Part shown: in pieces, positions 27,080 to 37,800 of the stretch
Numbering within the stretch: the stretch's first letter is position 1
Layout of the letters: each line of letters opens with the position of its first letter
DNA from: Deltaproteobacteria bacterium
GTDB taxonomy: Bacteria > Myxococcota > Myxococcia > Myxococcales > JAHFDP01
Direction of reading: 5' to 3'
DNA length: 42,005 bases
NCBI GenBank assembly: GCA_023248955.1
Contig: JAHFDP010000033.1
Span: 1-42,005 of the forward strand
Notes under the pieces: model-generated
What the model was told of the DNA's origin: nothing
The model's database searches: none
What the model saw: only the letters and a program-made list of their open reading frames with translations
Position numbers and translations under genes: made by a program

Positions 27080-29323
27080 TTAGGGTTCGGCCAAAATTAC
27101 TTTGCTGCGTGTAAAATCCAACGGGAGCATTGCTTTGCCCTGCGCGTCGGCGGTGACGGCGGAGATCGCATCGCCACTTGGTACCTCGGTTACACGGTAC
27201 CTTGTCCCCCTCGTAAGTCCTCGTAACTCGACGTTTCCCGAAAATGTCTCGGGCCCTGCGTTCACCTTGGTCTTTGGATCGTTTTCCCCGCCGGTCGCGC
27301 CAAGCAGCAGGCTGCGCGCATCGTAGCGCGTAAAAAACGAAAACTGCATCGCGCCGTTCGAAAGGCCGATGGCGTGCCCTTCCGGCTCGTCGAATCCAAC
27401 ATCGTAGAGGTTGCGGTAGGTGCCCCGCTCCGGATGGTGCGTCGCCACGTAGCTCATCCAAGCTTGCAACGTGGCCCGCCGCTCGCTAGCCAGGGTGGCC
27501 GCCGAAAAGAAGGACATGACGATCGCCCCCGGACCAACGGCGGTCGCGGGATCCCCAGAGACCGCATTGTCGTTGAAAGGATCGACATAAACGCCGACCG
27601 GCGATCGATCACCGCGGAGCGCTTTGAGTAGCTTCGTCTCGTGCCGTGCCTGCATATCGCTGCCTGGATCGCCGACGTTGTTTACCTCGTAATAAGGCAT
27701 TTGGTAAATCGTCTTGTTTCGCCCATCGGGGCAGGATTCGATCACCACCGAAGACGAAACTGAATCGCGCATCAGTTTGTAGATTGCGGGCAGCGCAAAA
27801 AATGAATCGAGCGGCCCGCCCGGGAGCGGCGGCTGTCGAAAATCGGGCCGAACGGCAAGCTGCGCTTCCTGGCTGTCGATGTAGAGGTAATCGGCACCCC
27901 AGCCGGCGAATTTCTGCACGGCTTTGCGGACCAGATCGCGCGTGGCTGGGAGCGCCGGATCAAGCATGTTCAAGCCATCGTCATCGACCACCCGCTTCCC
28001 CGACTCGTCTAGTACCGCCAGCGGTTTGAGCTCGTCGTAGTTCTCCGCCTCAGGATTGAGTTGAATCGGTTGATACCAGAGCCCCACGTTGAAGTTTTGT
28101 CCATGCAACTCGCTAATGAATTGCGTGAGATCAGCTTCATTCGAAAATCGCCCAACGGGATCATTTTTGGGCGTCCAATCTCCTTCAGCATTAAACCAAT
28201 CGAAATCGAGAAGAATGGTCTTAAATCCAAGCGTTTTGATATCTGGAATCAGATCGCGAATGCTGTCCTTAATCCAGCAACCGTCGGAATCGCACGACTT
28301 CAGCTTGCAGCTCGGATCCGGCGTGTGATCACAAGACGGCGACGCTGCACAGGCAGGCCGTGGCCTGCACGTGGTTCCACTAAGCCCCCACGTTTTCCAG
28401 AGCGGTCCATATGCTGCGTCGGGGGCATTGTCGTGGTTGAGTGAAAATCCCCCAAGCTTACTCATTACTGAAGAAAGCGTTCGCAGTGGATCGTAATAGT
28501 CGCCCTGGAATGATGTAAGCATGGCGCGTGGTGTGGATATCGACGTATTTGATTCACTGTATTGGCTCTTGGGGCGGTAGCTCACGCTAAGCTGGACGGC
28601 ATCGGTGACCGAGAGTGGTAGCGCGACATGGACGGGTGTAGGCTCGATTACCGAGAGGGCAACGCCGCTGGTGCGCGTCCACACGGCATTGAGCGGCGTT
28701 CCTCCTTTGAGCATATCGCCCGTTTTTTGATAGCCGCGAAGTGGAGGCAGAGCGGTGAAATCATCCATATAAAGGGTTCCCGCCGTGGGTCCGTAAAGGA
28801 TTCGCGTGTCGTTGTTAGTCCGGCCGTTAAGCGCCATTGAGGCAAGAATGATTTCCGAAACGGAAAGCGAGTCATCAATGGCTGAACCGGAAAGAACAAT
28901 CGCCTCGGGAAACAGATCGAATGTGTCGATATTGATGCTGACCCGCCCACGACTGCCGTTTGCGTTCCCAGTGATGCGATGGCCTGTGCCCAATTTTGCG
29001 TCGCTCAAGGCAAGCGCGACGGCGGAATCGAAGGCGGGCGTTTCGATTACGGCGCCGGTGGAAAGAGCGAATAGATGCGTCTCGTCCGTCGATGCCACGA
29101 CCAGCGTTCCGTCCGCGCGCCGCAGCGTGAATCGGCCATCCTGCCGGACTTGGAGCGACTGCACCGATGTGCTGATCGTCAGAGGGAAGGATTGTGGCGT
29201 TCCCGCTGGTGGCGGAGCTGTTTCGAAGTTTTCACACGAGTGGCAGCCCGTGAGCAGGATGACGAAAACGATTAATCGACGCGACATCAACATCCATACA
29301 GGCGTTGCGTACGGTGTTCTCAT
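27080..29323 (-). CDS. Clan GH-D-like (alpha-galactosidase/melibiase-type) glycosidase lipoprotein
   Basis: This 747-residue protein has a lipoprotein signal (VFVILLTGCHSC, Cys27). Residues ~40-300 form an N-terminal beta-sandwich, ~350-620 a TIM barrel and ~630-747 a C-terminal beta domain, the layout of GH36/GH27 enzymes. Barrel strands are visible as TLGFKTILLDFDWFNAEGDW, FNVGLWYQP, GADYLYIDSQEA (candidate nucleophile Asp483) and EVNNVGDPGSD (candidate acid Asp552). The exact family is uncertain because the usual Lys before the nucleophile motif is replaced (YLYID rather than KxD). An unusual six-Cys insert (residues 319-349) precedes the barrel. ATG 29323 is chosen because GGAGG lies 8 nt upstream; ATG 29287 also fits the signal peptide. 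The substrate is probably an alpha-linked glycan, not determinable here. The Rhs gene follows after 146 nt. Confidence 0.68.
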   Translation of the reverse strand: MRTPYATPVWMLMSRRLIVFVILLTGCHSCENFETAPPPAGTPQSFPLTISTSVQSLQVRQDGRFTLRRADGTLVVASTDETHLFALSTGAVIETPAFDSAVALALSDAKLGTGHRITGNANGSRGRVSINIDTFDLFPEAIVLSGSAIDDSLSVSEIILASMALNGRTNNDTRILYGPTAGTLYMDDFTALPPLRGYQKTGDMLKGGTPLNAVWTRTSGVALSVIEPTPVHVALPLSVTDAVQLSVSYRPKSQYSESNTSISTPRAMLTSFQGDYYDPLRTLSSVMSKLGGFSLNHDNAPDAAYGPLWKTWGLSGTTCRPRPACAASPSCDHTPDPSCKLKSCDSDGCWIKDSIRDLIPDIKTLGFKTILLDFDWFNAEGDWTPKNDPVGRFSNEADLTQFISELHGQNFNVGLWYQPIQLNPEAENYDELKPLAVLDESGKRVVDDDGLNMLDPALPATRDLVRKAVQKFAGWGADYLYIDSQEAQLAVRPDFRQPPLPGGPLDSFFALPAIYKLMRDSVSSSVVIESCPDGRNKTIYQMPYYEVNNVGDPGSDMQARHETKLLKALRGDRSPVGVYVDPFNDNAVSGDPATAVGPGAIVMSFFSAATLASERRATLQAWMSYVATHHPERGTYRNLYDVGFDEPEGHAIGLSNGAMQFSFFTRYDARSLLLGATGGENDPKTKVNAGPETFSGNVELRGLTRGTRYRVTEVPSGDAISAVTADAQGKAMLPLDFTRSKVILAEP

Positions 29324-29324
29324 C

Positions 29325-29450
29325 TCATTTGCCTCCCGACGCAGCGATGCGCCACAACGCGCTGGGCTCTGGTCCGCGTCGCGCGTGGACTCGAATGCGA
29401 TCCATTTTCCATCGACGGACGGACTCTGTGCCTAGTCCTTGGGATCGGCC
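29325..29450 (-). pseudogene. Decayed 3' fragment of the TolB-like gene
   Basis: On the minus strand this stretch corresponds to the last ~42 codons of the intact TolB-like gene (DGKWIAFESTR ... SALWRIAASGGK). It holds an in-frame TAG (29432-29434) and has lost one C near the end, so reading needs a frameshift. It begins abruptly 37 nt after the stop of the BIG2 gene. Its GGAGG still serves as ribosome binding site for the glycosidase. Confidence 0.82.
29332..29336 (-). promoter_or_regulatory. Ribosome binding site of the glycosidase gene, inside the TolB remnant
   Basis: GGAGG on the minus strand lies 8 nt before ATG 29323 and decides that start. The same GGAGG precedes the truncated copy at 19227, so it was inherited from an ancestral TolB-glycosidase gene pair. 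Confidence 0.7.
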
Positions 29451-29487
29451 AGGTCTAGAAATCGTAGGGCAGCATTGAGTTCCACGT

Positions 29488-30537
29488 CTAAATGCATGTT
29501 CCGCTGGCGGGATCGCACTTGCCCGAAGCACAGTCACGGTCGCTGCTGCACGAAGTAGGAGGCGGTGGCGTGGGAATGGTCGGAGCCAAATCCGAGAAGT
29601 GGGAGGTCTTGGCTTGAACGTGGATCGCGTCGACCACCGTCGTTGGGAGCGCGGTAAAGATCGTCGAGCCCGCCGCCGCTGTCTGGATAACAACGTCGGC
29701 AGTGGATTTGCCGGTCGGAATTTGCGAGGGCAGGACGGCCAACGTGACGGTCACCGGTACTGCGAACTGCGTTCCCTCCGGGCCAAACCGATAGGATGTC
29801 CCAACCGATTGACCAGGCGGAGCTATGGTAGCGGGGCTTTTTTGGATCGTGATCACGGTGTCCGACGAGAGCGCGCCCGCGGGGATCAACACCCCCGACC
29901 CATCCGCGACCGACAAGCTGCCGCCCTGCGATCCAATGGCGGAGATAACCGTGACGGGCTGCGTGTCCGCGATGCCTTCGATCGTTGCCGTGACCGTGGT
30001 GGCTCCTGACGCGATTCCGGTGAGAAGGCCTGTTGCGGAAACGGTGGCGATTGTGTTGTCAGCGGTGGTCCACAACATGATCTTGCCAGCCAGGGCGGCG
30101 CCGTTCGCATCGGTTGCCGAGGCCGTCAGTTGAAGCGTGGCACCTTTGTTGACCGCGGAAATCGGATGCGGACCGATCGCCACCTTGGCGACGTTGGTAA
30201 GCACAGTGACCAGGGCCTCTGCGCTTTTACTCCCGGAAGTGGCCGTCACGTGCGCGGCGCCAACTGCGACAGCGGTTACCAGGCCGCTCTGCGCATCGAC
30301 GGTGGCGACAGAGGCGCTGTCTGTTGCCCAGGCCACGGCGGCATCAGCGATGGCCGCTCCGGAGGCGTTGAACAGAGCCGCCGTCAGCCGCACTGTGGCT
30401 CCGATTTTCAGGGAGGCCGACGCCGGCGTGACCGTAACGGTGGCAGGAACCTTGTCTGTTGGATTGTTGTCGGGAGAAGGTCCAGGGCATCCCGAAACAA
30501 GGGCCAGAAAGACGACAGCGTTAAATCGATTCGGCAT
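29488..30537 (-). CDS. BIG2/ZU5-like Ig-domain lipoprotein
   Basis: This 349-residue protein starts at ATG 30537. GGAGAG upstream and the signal MPNRFNAVVFLALVSGC (Cys17) set this start, although the frame is open to 30618. Two bacterial Ig-like group 2 domains follow (~30-110 and ~115-190). They are recognised by VTVTPASASLKIGATVRLTA, a VAWATDSASVATVD strand and SGLVTAVAVGAAHVTAT, a pattern repeated in the second unit. Next is a ZU5-like domain (~195-300; GGSLSVADGSGVLIPAGALS). The tail has a Pro-rich linker and a small Cys motif (SCSSDRDCASGKCDPASGTC). BIG2 domains are typical of adhesins and surface layers. It sits between the tail-collar protein (55-nt gap) and the TolB remnant, and all read in the same direction. 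No enzymatic motif is present. Confidence 0.85.
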   Translation of the reverse strand: MPNRFNAVVFLALVSGCPGPSPDNNPTDKVPATVTVTPASASLKIGATVRLTAALFNASGAAIADAAVAWATDSASVATVDAQSGLVTAVAVGAAHVTATSGSKSAEALVTVLTNVAKVAIGPHPISAVNKGATLQLTASATDANGAALAGKIMLWTTADNTIATVSATGLLTGIASGATTVTATIEGIADTQPVTVISAIGSQGGSLSVADGSGVLIPAGALSSDTVITIQKSPATIAPPGQSVGTSYRFGPEGTQFAVPVTVTLAVLPSQIPTGKSTADVVIQTAAAGSTIFTALPTTVVDAIHVQAKTSHFSDLAPTIPTPPPPTSCSSDRDCASGKCDPASGTCI

Positions 30538-30592
30538 GGTTTCTCTCCGTGAAAGGATCCTGACGGAATAACCGAGTATTAAACGACCGTAC

Positions 30593-31543
30593 CTATTTAA
30601 TCCGCATAATCCATACAACGCTCATATTAGCGGGCCGCGTTTCAGTGGCAGAACGTCCATTGATTACGCCCTGCACGTTGCCGGAGAGCGCATGGGAGTG
30701 GCTTGGCACCGCGTGAGAGTGGTTGGCGTTTGCGCCGGCGGTGTTGGCCGTGCAACTGGCGATTTGACCCCAAAGGCCGCCTCCTCCGGATAACCCATTC
30801 GTGATTCCATCCCCGGTAAAGCCGGTGCAAAACTCGGTGCGGCGGAGCGCCGGTGCCTCACCGTGAATATGGTCAGCGGACATGAGACCGGTGGAGAGAT
30901 CGCCGCTCCCGTTCACCGCGACGTTGTTGGCATGCGCGTGATCCTGGACTGCGTCTTGTTGGGTAACACCGCTCGTGGCGCCGCCACGGAGAAAGCGTGC
31001 TTCGCCATTGAGGTTGGGAATGACCTGCCCATTTAATGGGCTCGCGGCATCGTTGAGTGTTTGTCCGTTGCATTCGACCCAGTTATCGGACAGAGCCGGC
31101 ACACCGGGCAAGGTTTTGTGCCATGCGGAAATGGAACCAATGGGCATGACGCCGTCCACCGTGCCAGCCCGAATCGCATAGGGGACGCTCAACAACGGCT
31201 CGCGGGGCGTCAGCTCCGTCTCGCCGTCGAGGGTAATGCCAAGAAAGAGCGTGCGACCGTCCCAGAGGCCAGCGAACGGTACTTGCGCACCGAGCGTTAC
31301 GACGTAAAAGCCGGCGCTGTCCAAATTAAGCGTGTGTCTTTCGGTCCAGAGTGCCACGCCACTTGTAGCAGAATCATAAATAGAGAACGTGGCGCCCTGA
31401 TCTCCGCTCTGCGGTGTTCCATCCGTTTTAATGATACGGCCTTGTTGATCCAACGTTTGGGGAACACCAGCGTTGGCGGAAATGGATGCAAATAGAAATA
31501 AACATAAACAAGACCAGAATCGAAGTTCGCCACAGTTCTTCAT
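30593..31543 (-). CDS. Secreted protein with phage tail-collar-like C-terminal domain
   Basis: This 316-residue protein has a Sec signal peptide (CLCLFLFASISANAG) and CGGAGG about 7 nt upstream of ATG 31543. Residues ~27-130 form a beta domain common at the N-terminus of exported bacterial tail-fiber-like proteins (LDQQGRIIKTDGTPQSGDQG; LTPREPLLSVPYAIRAGTVD). Residues ~133-316 resemble the phage tail collar domain: PIGSISAWHKTLPGVPAL, NWVECNGQTLND, IPNLNGEARFLRGG, a His-rich knob region with several HAHA/HSH motifs, and the terminal TRPANMSVVWIMRI. In phages the fold forms trimeric receptor-binding tips, and the His clusters could bind metal as in long tail fibers. No other phage genes are near, so this is probably a domesticated surface fiber. 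It is the first gene of the minus-strand cluster. Confidence 0.85.
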   Translation of the reverse strand: MKNCGELRFWSCLCLFLFASISANAGVPQTLDQQGRIIKTDGTPQSGDQGATFSIYDSATSGVALWTERHTLNLDSAGFYVVTLGAQVPFAGLWDGRTLFLGITLDGETELTPREPLLSVPYAIRAGTVDGVMPIGSISAWHKTLPGVPALSDNWVECNGQTLNDAASPLNGQVIPNLNGEARFLRGGATSGVTQQDAVQDHAHANNVAVNGSGDLSTGLMSADHIHGEAPALRRTEFCTGFTGDGITNGLSGGGGLWGQIASCTANTAGANANHSHAVPSHSHALSGNVQGVINGRSATETRPANMSVVWIMRIK

Positions 31544-31853
31544 ACCGACCTCCGAAAGAAGGGGATTACTTCAATACGAATAAAAGCAATCCCTGGTGAC
31601 CGAGCCTAACGAAAAATTTCGCAAACGATTATGACCAGGACACAATTGTAGCACGGCTCACCCGTAGAGCTCCGCAATGGGCGACAGTTGTTCTAAGTTC
31701 GGTTATTCCGTTAGTTCGAAAACTTTTTGTGACGGAATCGGTAGCCTGGACAGAACGGGATTACGGAAGGGAACATGGACGAACCCACGAATCGATTCAC
31801 GAGCTTTGGGCGCACATCCAGCTGGTCCAGACGGTGTTACAATAACAGTGCCG
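31544..31853. promoter_or_regulatory. Divergent intergenic region with inverted repeat and shared upstream block
   Basis: This 310-bp gap separates the divergent tail-collar gene and IPT/LamG giant, so it should hold both promoters; no clean -35/-10 pair was identified. It contains ATTCCGTTA (31705-31713) and TGACGGAAT (31730-31738), a spaced inverted repeat with one mismatch. The block 31729-31756 (GTGACGGAATCGGTAGCCTG...) recurs with 23 of 28 matches at 38613-38640, upstream of the other LamG giant. TACAAT occurs shortly before ATG 31854. A longer reading frame from 31677 is open here but lacks signal-peptide character. Confidence 0.5.
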
Positions 31854-34800
31854 ATGACGAGCGTTGCCAAAGTCCTCATCACGGGAATCGCCGCGATCAC
31901 CGCGTCAGCTTGTCGTTCGTCCGTCGCGCCGCGTGAATCAACCGGCGTGGCGAGCATCGCTGCACTGACGCCTTCTGGCGCGACTGCCGGCGAGGGTGCG
32001 TTTGTTCTCACCATTCTTGGCGAGGCGTTCGTCGAAGGTTCGACCATCCTCTGGAACGGGACGACCCGTGGCGTGACTTTCGTCAGCAAGTCGCAATTGA
32101 CGACGCCCATTTCCGCCGCGGACATCGCCTCCAACGGAACGGCCAATGTCTCCGTGGTCAATACGACGCCGCAGGGGAAACGGGCGTCCAATTCCGTTGT
32201 TTTCACCATTAACGCACCGGTGCCGGCCGCGGACGCGATTAGTCCCGACGCGGTCGTCGCTGGCGGTGGCGCGTTCACGCTTACCTTCACGGGTGACCAC
32301 TTCCTCCAAGCGTCGCTGGTCCAGTGGAACGGCGACGCACGCTCAACCACCTTCGTTACGCGCTCGAAGCTGACCGCTTCCATCTCGGCGGCGGACATCG
32401 CGGTCGCGGGCGTCGTCACGGTCACTGCGACGAGCCCGACACCCGGCGGTGGAACAACCAGCGCGCGAACGTTGACGATCGGCAATCCCGCGCCGACGTT
32501 GAACGCGCTCGATCCGGGCGTGGCCACGATTGGTGATAACGGCGTCCAGGTGACGCTGACAGGAACCGGTTTCGTCGCCGGTTCTGTTGTTGAGTTGGGC
32601 CCAATCGCTCGATCCACCCAATTCGTCGATGCGACGAAGCTCGTCGCAACCTTTCTGGCGACGGATCTCCTCTTCGCGGGCGAGACGAATGTCACCGTTG
32701 TCAACGGCGCGCCGGGAGGGGGAACTTCGAATTCGAAGCCGTTTACGGTGAACGCACCGGCGCCGATCATCGCGACGCTCGTCCCCTCGTCCGTCCTGGT
32801 GGGATCTGGTGCGTTCGTGCTGTCGGTGAATGGCAATCACTTCGTTCCGACGTCCAAGGTGAATTGGGGCAATGCGGCGCTGGCGACCACCTATGTTGGC
32901 AGCGGACAGCTCACCGCGCTCGTTCCGGCGTCGGACAGCGCGGTTGCAGGCCTAGTTAACGTCACGGTGTTCACCCCATCGCCAGGGGGCGGATCCACGG
33001 AGCCACAGCTGTTCACGGTAACCAATCCGCAGCCGACGCTCACGCTCACGAGCCCCACCGCGTCCTTTGTGGGCGACGCCGCGCTGCTTTTGACGGTGAC
33101 CGGTACGGGCTTTGTGGCGACCTCAGCGGTTTCGTGGAACCTCTCGCCTCGGACGACCAGGTTCGTGAACGGCGGCACGCTGACGGCGGCCCTCTTGGCG
33201 TCGGATCTAACGACGGCGGGTACATTCAATGTCGCCGTTACCAATCCCGCGCCGGGCGGTGGGACGTCTGGTGCACAAACGTACACTGTGGGTAACCGCG
33301 TGCCGACCGCGACGAGCATCAGCCCTACGGCGGCCACCGTTGGCGATGGAGCATTCACACTGACGGTTAGCGGCACGAACTTCGTGAATGGTTCGACGGT
33401 GGGCTTTGCGGGATCAAGTCGCCCGACCAGCTTTGTTAATAGCGCCGAGGTTACCGCGACGATTACCGCGTCCGATCTCAGCGCGGCCGGTACCTTCAAC
33501 ATTACCGTCGCCACCGGAACTCCGGGTGGCGGCACATCCGGCGCGCAGACGCTCACGGTGAACAACCCCGCACCGAGCGTGGTTGCCCTCTCTCCGAATG
33601 CGGCGCTCGCCGGTTCCGGTTTGACGCTCACCGTGAGCGGCGCGGGCTTCGTGTCCACGTCCGTCGTGCAGTGGGCTTTTGCCGATCGCCCGACGACCTA
33701 CGTCAACGCGAGCCAGCTAACCGCGGCGATTTTTGCCGGCGATTTGGCGAGCAGCGGTAGTTTCAATCTGACGGTCACGAGCCCCAAGCCCGGCGGCGGA
33801 ACATCGTCGGCCGCGACGTTTACCGTGAACAACCCGGTGCCAACGACGACCAGCTTGAGCCCCTCGGAGATCAACAGCGGCGTCGCTTCTTTTATCCTGA
33901 CCGTGAACGGAACGAATTTTGTCTCCGGTTCGACCGTGAGCTGGGCCGGCGTGCCGCGAACGACCACTTTCGTGAACGCCACGGAGATCAGGGCGGCTAT
34001 CGGTGCGCAGGAGGTGGCCAGCGTCGGAATGTTCAGTGTTGCAGTAACGAATCCAGCGCCGGGCGGCGGTACGTCGAACCTCCAGACGTTCACGGCGAAC
34101 AACCCGGCGGTGACCATCAGCGGGTTCTCCCCGAGCTCCGCCCTTGCAGGAGCTTCCGCGTTTCCACTTACGATCAACGGCGCAGGTTTCGTCGCCGCAT
34201 CTTCCGTTCAATGGAACGGCGCTGCACGTCCGATGACGTTTATTGGCCCCACACAGCTCATTGCCGCGATCGCGGCGAGCGACGTGGCGGGCACCGGCAC
34301 ATTCAATGTAACGGTGACGAGCCCTCCTCCTGGGGGCGGCACTTCCGCGCCGGCGATCTTTTCCGTTACAAACCCGGTGCCGACGGCGTTGAGCATCAGC
34401 CCAGCGTCGGCCAGTGCCGGCGCGGCGGCTTTCACGATCACTTACAATGGAACGAATTTTGTTGCCGGTTCGACAGTGAGCTGGGCGGGCACCAGCCGCA
34501 CGACCAGTTACGTTAGCGCGACGCAGTTGACGGCAACGATCGGCGTTGCCGACCTGGCCAACGCGGGAACTTTTGGCCTGACCGTGACCAACGACGCGCC
34601 CGGCGGCGGGACTTCGGGTGCGCAGAAATTTACCGTGAACAACCGCGTTCCCACGACGGCGAGCATGAGTCCAAACTCGATCAGCGCGGGCGCCGCGGCG
34701 TTCACCCTGACCGTGAATGGAACGAATTTCGTCAATGGGTCGACGGTGGTTTTCTCGGGCACAAGCCAGCCAACGACCTTCGTGAACAGTACGCAGCTGA

Positions 34801-37800
34801 CGGCGCTGATTCCTGCGTCGGATCTGATCATGGCTGGGTTGTTTAACGTGACCGTGGCGACCGGAACTCCCGGCGGCGGAACGTCGGATGCGCAGCTGTT
34901 TACAGTGAACAACCTCTTACCGACGATTTCGAGCATCAGCCCCGCCGCGGCCAACGCCGGCGATTTGCTGCTAACGCTGACGGTGAACGGCACGAACTTC
35001 GTCGCATCCTCGACGGTGCAGTGGGCAGGCGCGAGCCGCACGACAACCTACGTGAGCGGGTCGAAATTGACTGCAGTGATCTCGACGTCAGACCTCTCGA
35101 TCGCCGGTACATTCAATGTCACGGTGGACAATCCGTCGCCCGGCGGCGGAACGTCTGGTGCACAAACGTACACCGTGAACAACCTCGTCCCGACGCTCAC
35201 GAACCTCACCCCCGCGGTGGTTACCGATGGCAATGGGGCGCTTACATTGACGGTGAACGGCACGAGCTTCGTCGCCGGCTCGACGGTGAACTGGGCGGGC
35301 GCCAGCCGCACGACAACCTACGTGAACGCGTCGAGTTTGACGGCGGCGATCTCGACGTCGGATCTCTCGGTGGCGGGAACCTTCAGCGTCACCGTCACCA
35401 ATCCTGCTCCGGGTGGCGGACCATCGGGAGCGCAAACGCTGACGGTAAACAACCCCGTACCGACGACCAGCAACATCATTCCGATCGCAGCGACCGCCGG
35501 CGCGAGCGCCTTCACGTTGACCGTCAACGGAACAAACTTCGTCGGAAGCTCGACGGTGAGGTGGGCTGGGGCCAGTCGTACGACGACGTACGTAAGCGCC
35601 ACGCAGCTTACCGCGTCCATCGCGGCCGCGGATGTTGCCGGCGCAGGATCGTTCAGCGTCACGGTTTTTAGCAGTGCACCGGGTGGTGGCACGACTGGTG
35701 CGCAGGCATTCTTGGTGAATCCGGCCGGCGGCTTTTTGTGGCTCGATGGCGCGGACGCAACGACGATCACGAAAAACGGCAGCAACCAGGTTTCCAATTG
35801 GGCGGACAAGAGCGGGAAGGGCTACGACGCCTTTCAGGCTTCTACCGCGAAGAGACCCAACTACGGATCGACCACCCAGAATGGCGTTCCGGTGCTTTCC
35901 TTCACCGGTTCGAGCGCGCAGGTTCTGCGTTTTCCGAGCAGCACACCAGTAACGAGCTATAGCGGTTTTTGTGTCTATGATCTGCCCACCACGATGAACT
36001 ATGCGGCGGGGCGCTACTATCCGCTCGCTTTCGGAGGCGTCACCAACACGACTGGACTCTACTCGCTAGTCGAGATCGGTGATGTCTCGTCGCGTGACGC
36101 CAACGGCCTCAACATCGCCGGTGGTTTTGGCAACGTCGCGCTCGCAGCCTATTCGGGTATCTCTTCCTCCGGCGTCTGGCAGGTGCTGAGTTGGGTCTCG
36201 GGCAGCACGCACAACACCAGTGTCTTTTCGACGGGCAATGCGGCGACGATCACCAACCCGGGAAGCGACGTGGCATGGAACTTTACACTCGGCTCGGGCA
36301 GTGACGGCGATTTCGGCGGAATCGGCGGCCTCTCCTGGGATGGTCATTATCAGGACACCAACGTGGCCGAAATCCGTGTCTACAATCGCCAGCTCAACAC
36401 ATCGGAGCGCCAGCTTATCGAAGGCGTCTTGGCTTGGAAGTGGGGGCTGAAGAGCGCGCTTCCATCGGGACACCCCTGGAAGAATACCGCGCCTTACAAC
36501 GTGGCCCCGACGATGACGAACATGCTCCCGACTTTCGCCTTGCAGAACGCCTCGGCGATCACCTTGACGGTGAATGGCACCAACTTCGCTTCCAACTCGA
36601 TCGTGAATTGGGGCGGGGCGGCACGAACGACTACCTACGTGAACCCGGTCAAACTGACCGCAGCTATTTCCACCTCCGATTTCAACACCGCGGCAACGAC
36701 CAGCGTTACAGTAACGACCCCGGCGCCGGGTGGGACCTCGGCCGGTCTTAACTTCTCCGTGAGCGCGACCAACCCGGTGCCGGCGGTCACGAGCCTCAAC
36801 CCGACCTTCGTCACGGCCGGTGCGAGCGCGTTTACCTTGACGGTCAACGGCACGAACTTTATCGCTGGCTCGATGGTGAATTGGGCTGGTTCGGCCCGAA
36901 CGACCACCTTCGTTAACGAAACCCAAATCACCGCGACCATCAACACGGCGGATATTGCCACGGCGGGATCGTTCAACGTCACGGTTACCAACGGAACCCC
37001 AGGTGGCGGGACCAGCGGGTCAACGACGTTCTCGGTCAGGGTGGTCGGACTCGTCCTCTGGCTCGATGCCGCGGATGCCACAACGATCACCAAAAACGGC
37101 GGCAACGCGGTTTCCAATTGGGCGGACAAGAGCGGGAACGGCTACAACGCCACGCAAGCGATCACGTCGCAAATGCCGAATTATGGTTCCATTACTAAAA
37201 ATGGCAGCCCTGTTCTTTCTTTCACGGCCGCCAACTCGCAAATTCTCTTCTACCCGAACACGCCCGCGCTCTCGAGCATGAGCGTCTTCGCTGTTTTCAA
37301 TCTGCCGTCGGCCATGGACTACACGAACAACGGGTACTTCCCGATCAACTTCGGCGGCAACAGCAATACGACTGGCAAGTACACCGGAGTTGCCTTCGGG
37401 CACTATGCTTCGGGGAATGCCAACGGTATCTCGATTTATGGTGGCTTCGGCAATGATGCGCAGGCCGCGTTGACGGGGATTGCCAATTCGGGCGTCTGGC
37501 AGGTGCTCGATTGGGTCTCGGGAAGCACCCACACCACGAACGTCTGGTCGAATGGAACCGCCGCCACGATGACCTACCCGGGCGGCGACGTTGCTTGGAA
37601 CCTCAAGCTGGGATCCGGTAACACGAACGACTTTGGTGGAATTGGCGGCGAGGTTTGGGGAACAGGTCCGTATCAGACCCCCTACGTGGACTCCTACGTC
37701 GCCGAGATCCGCGTCTACAATCGTCAGCTCACGACGTTCGAGCGGCAGCTCACCGAGGGACAGCTGGCCTGGAAGTGGGGACTTCAGGCGTCCTTGCCCT

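Larger units (their letters stand above)
29265..29450. repeat. Direct repeat copy B (186 bp, partner of 19169-19357)
   Basis: The copy starts AAAACGATTAATCGACGCGA and ends TAGTCCTTGGGATCGGCC. It includes the start of the intact glycosidase gene and a decayed 3' fragment of a TolB-like gene. Similarity to copy A stops abruptly at both ends, which marks recombination junctions. Confidence 0.85.

Noticed and set aside
30593-31543. Prophage remnant
   Set aside because: Only one tail-collar-like domain, joined to a Sec signal; no capsid, portal, terminase or integrase gene nearby.
31677-31853. Upstream extension of the IPT/LamG giant
   Set aside because: The extra 59 residues are not signal-like and would bury the lipobox; the region also holds the shared regulatory block.
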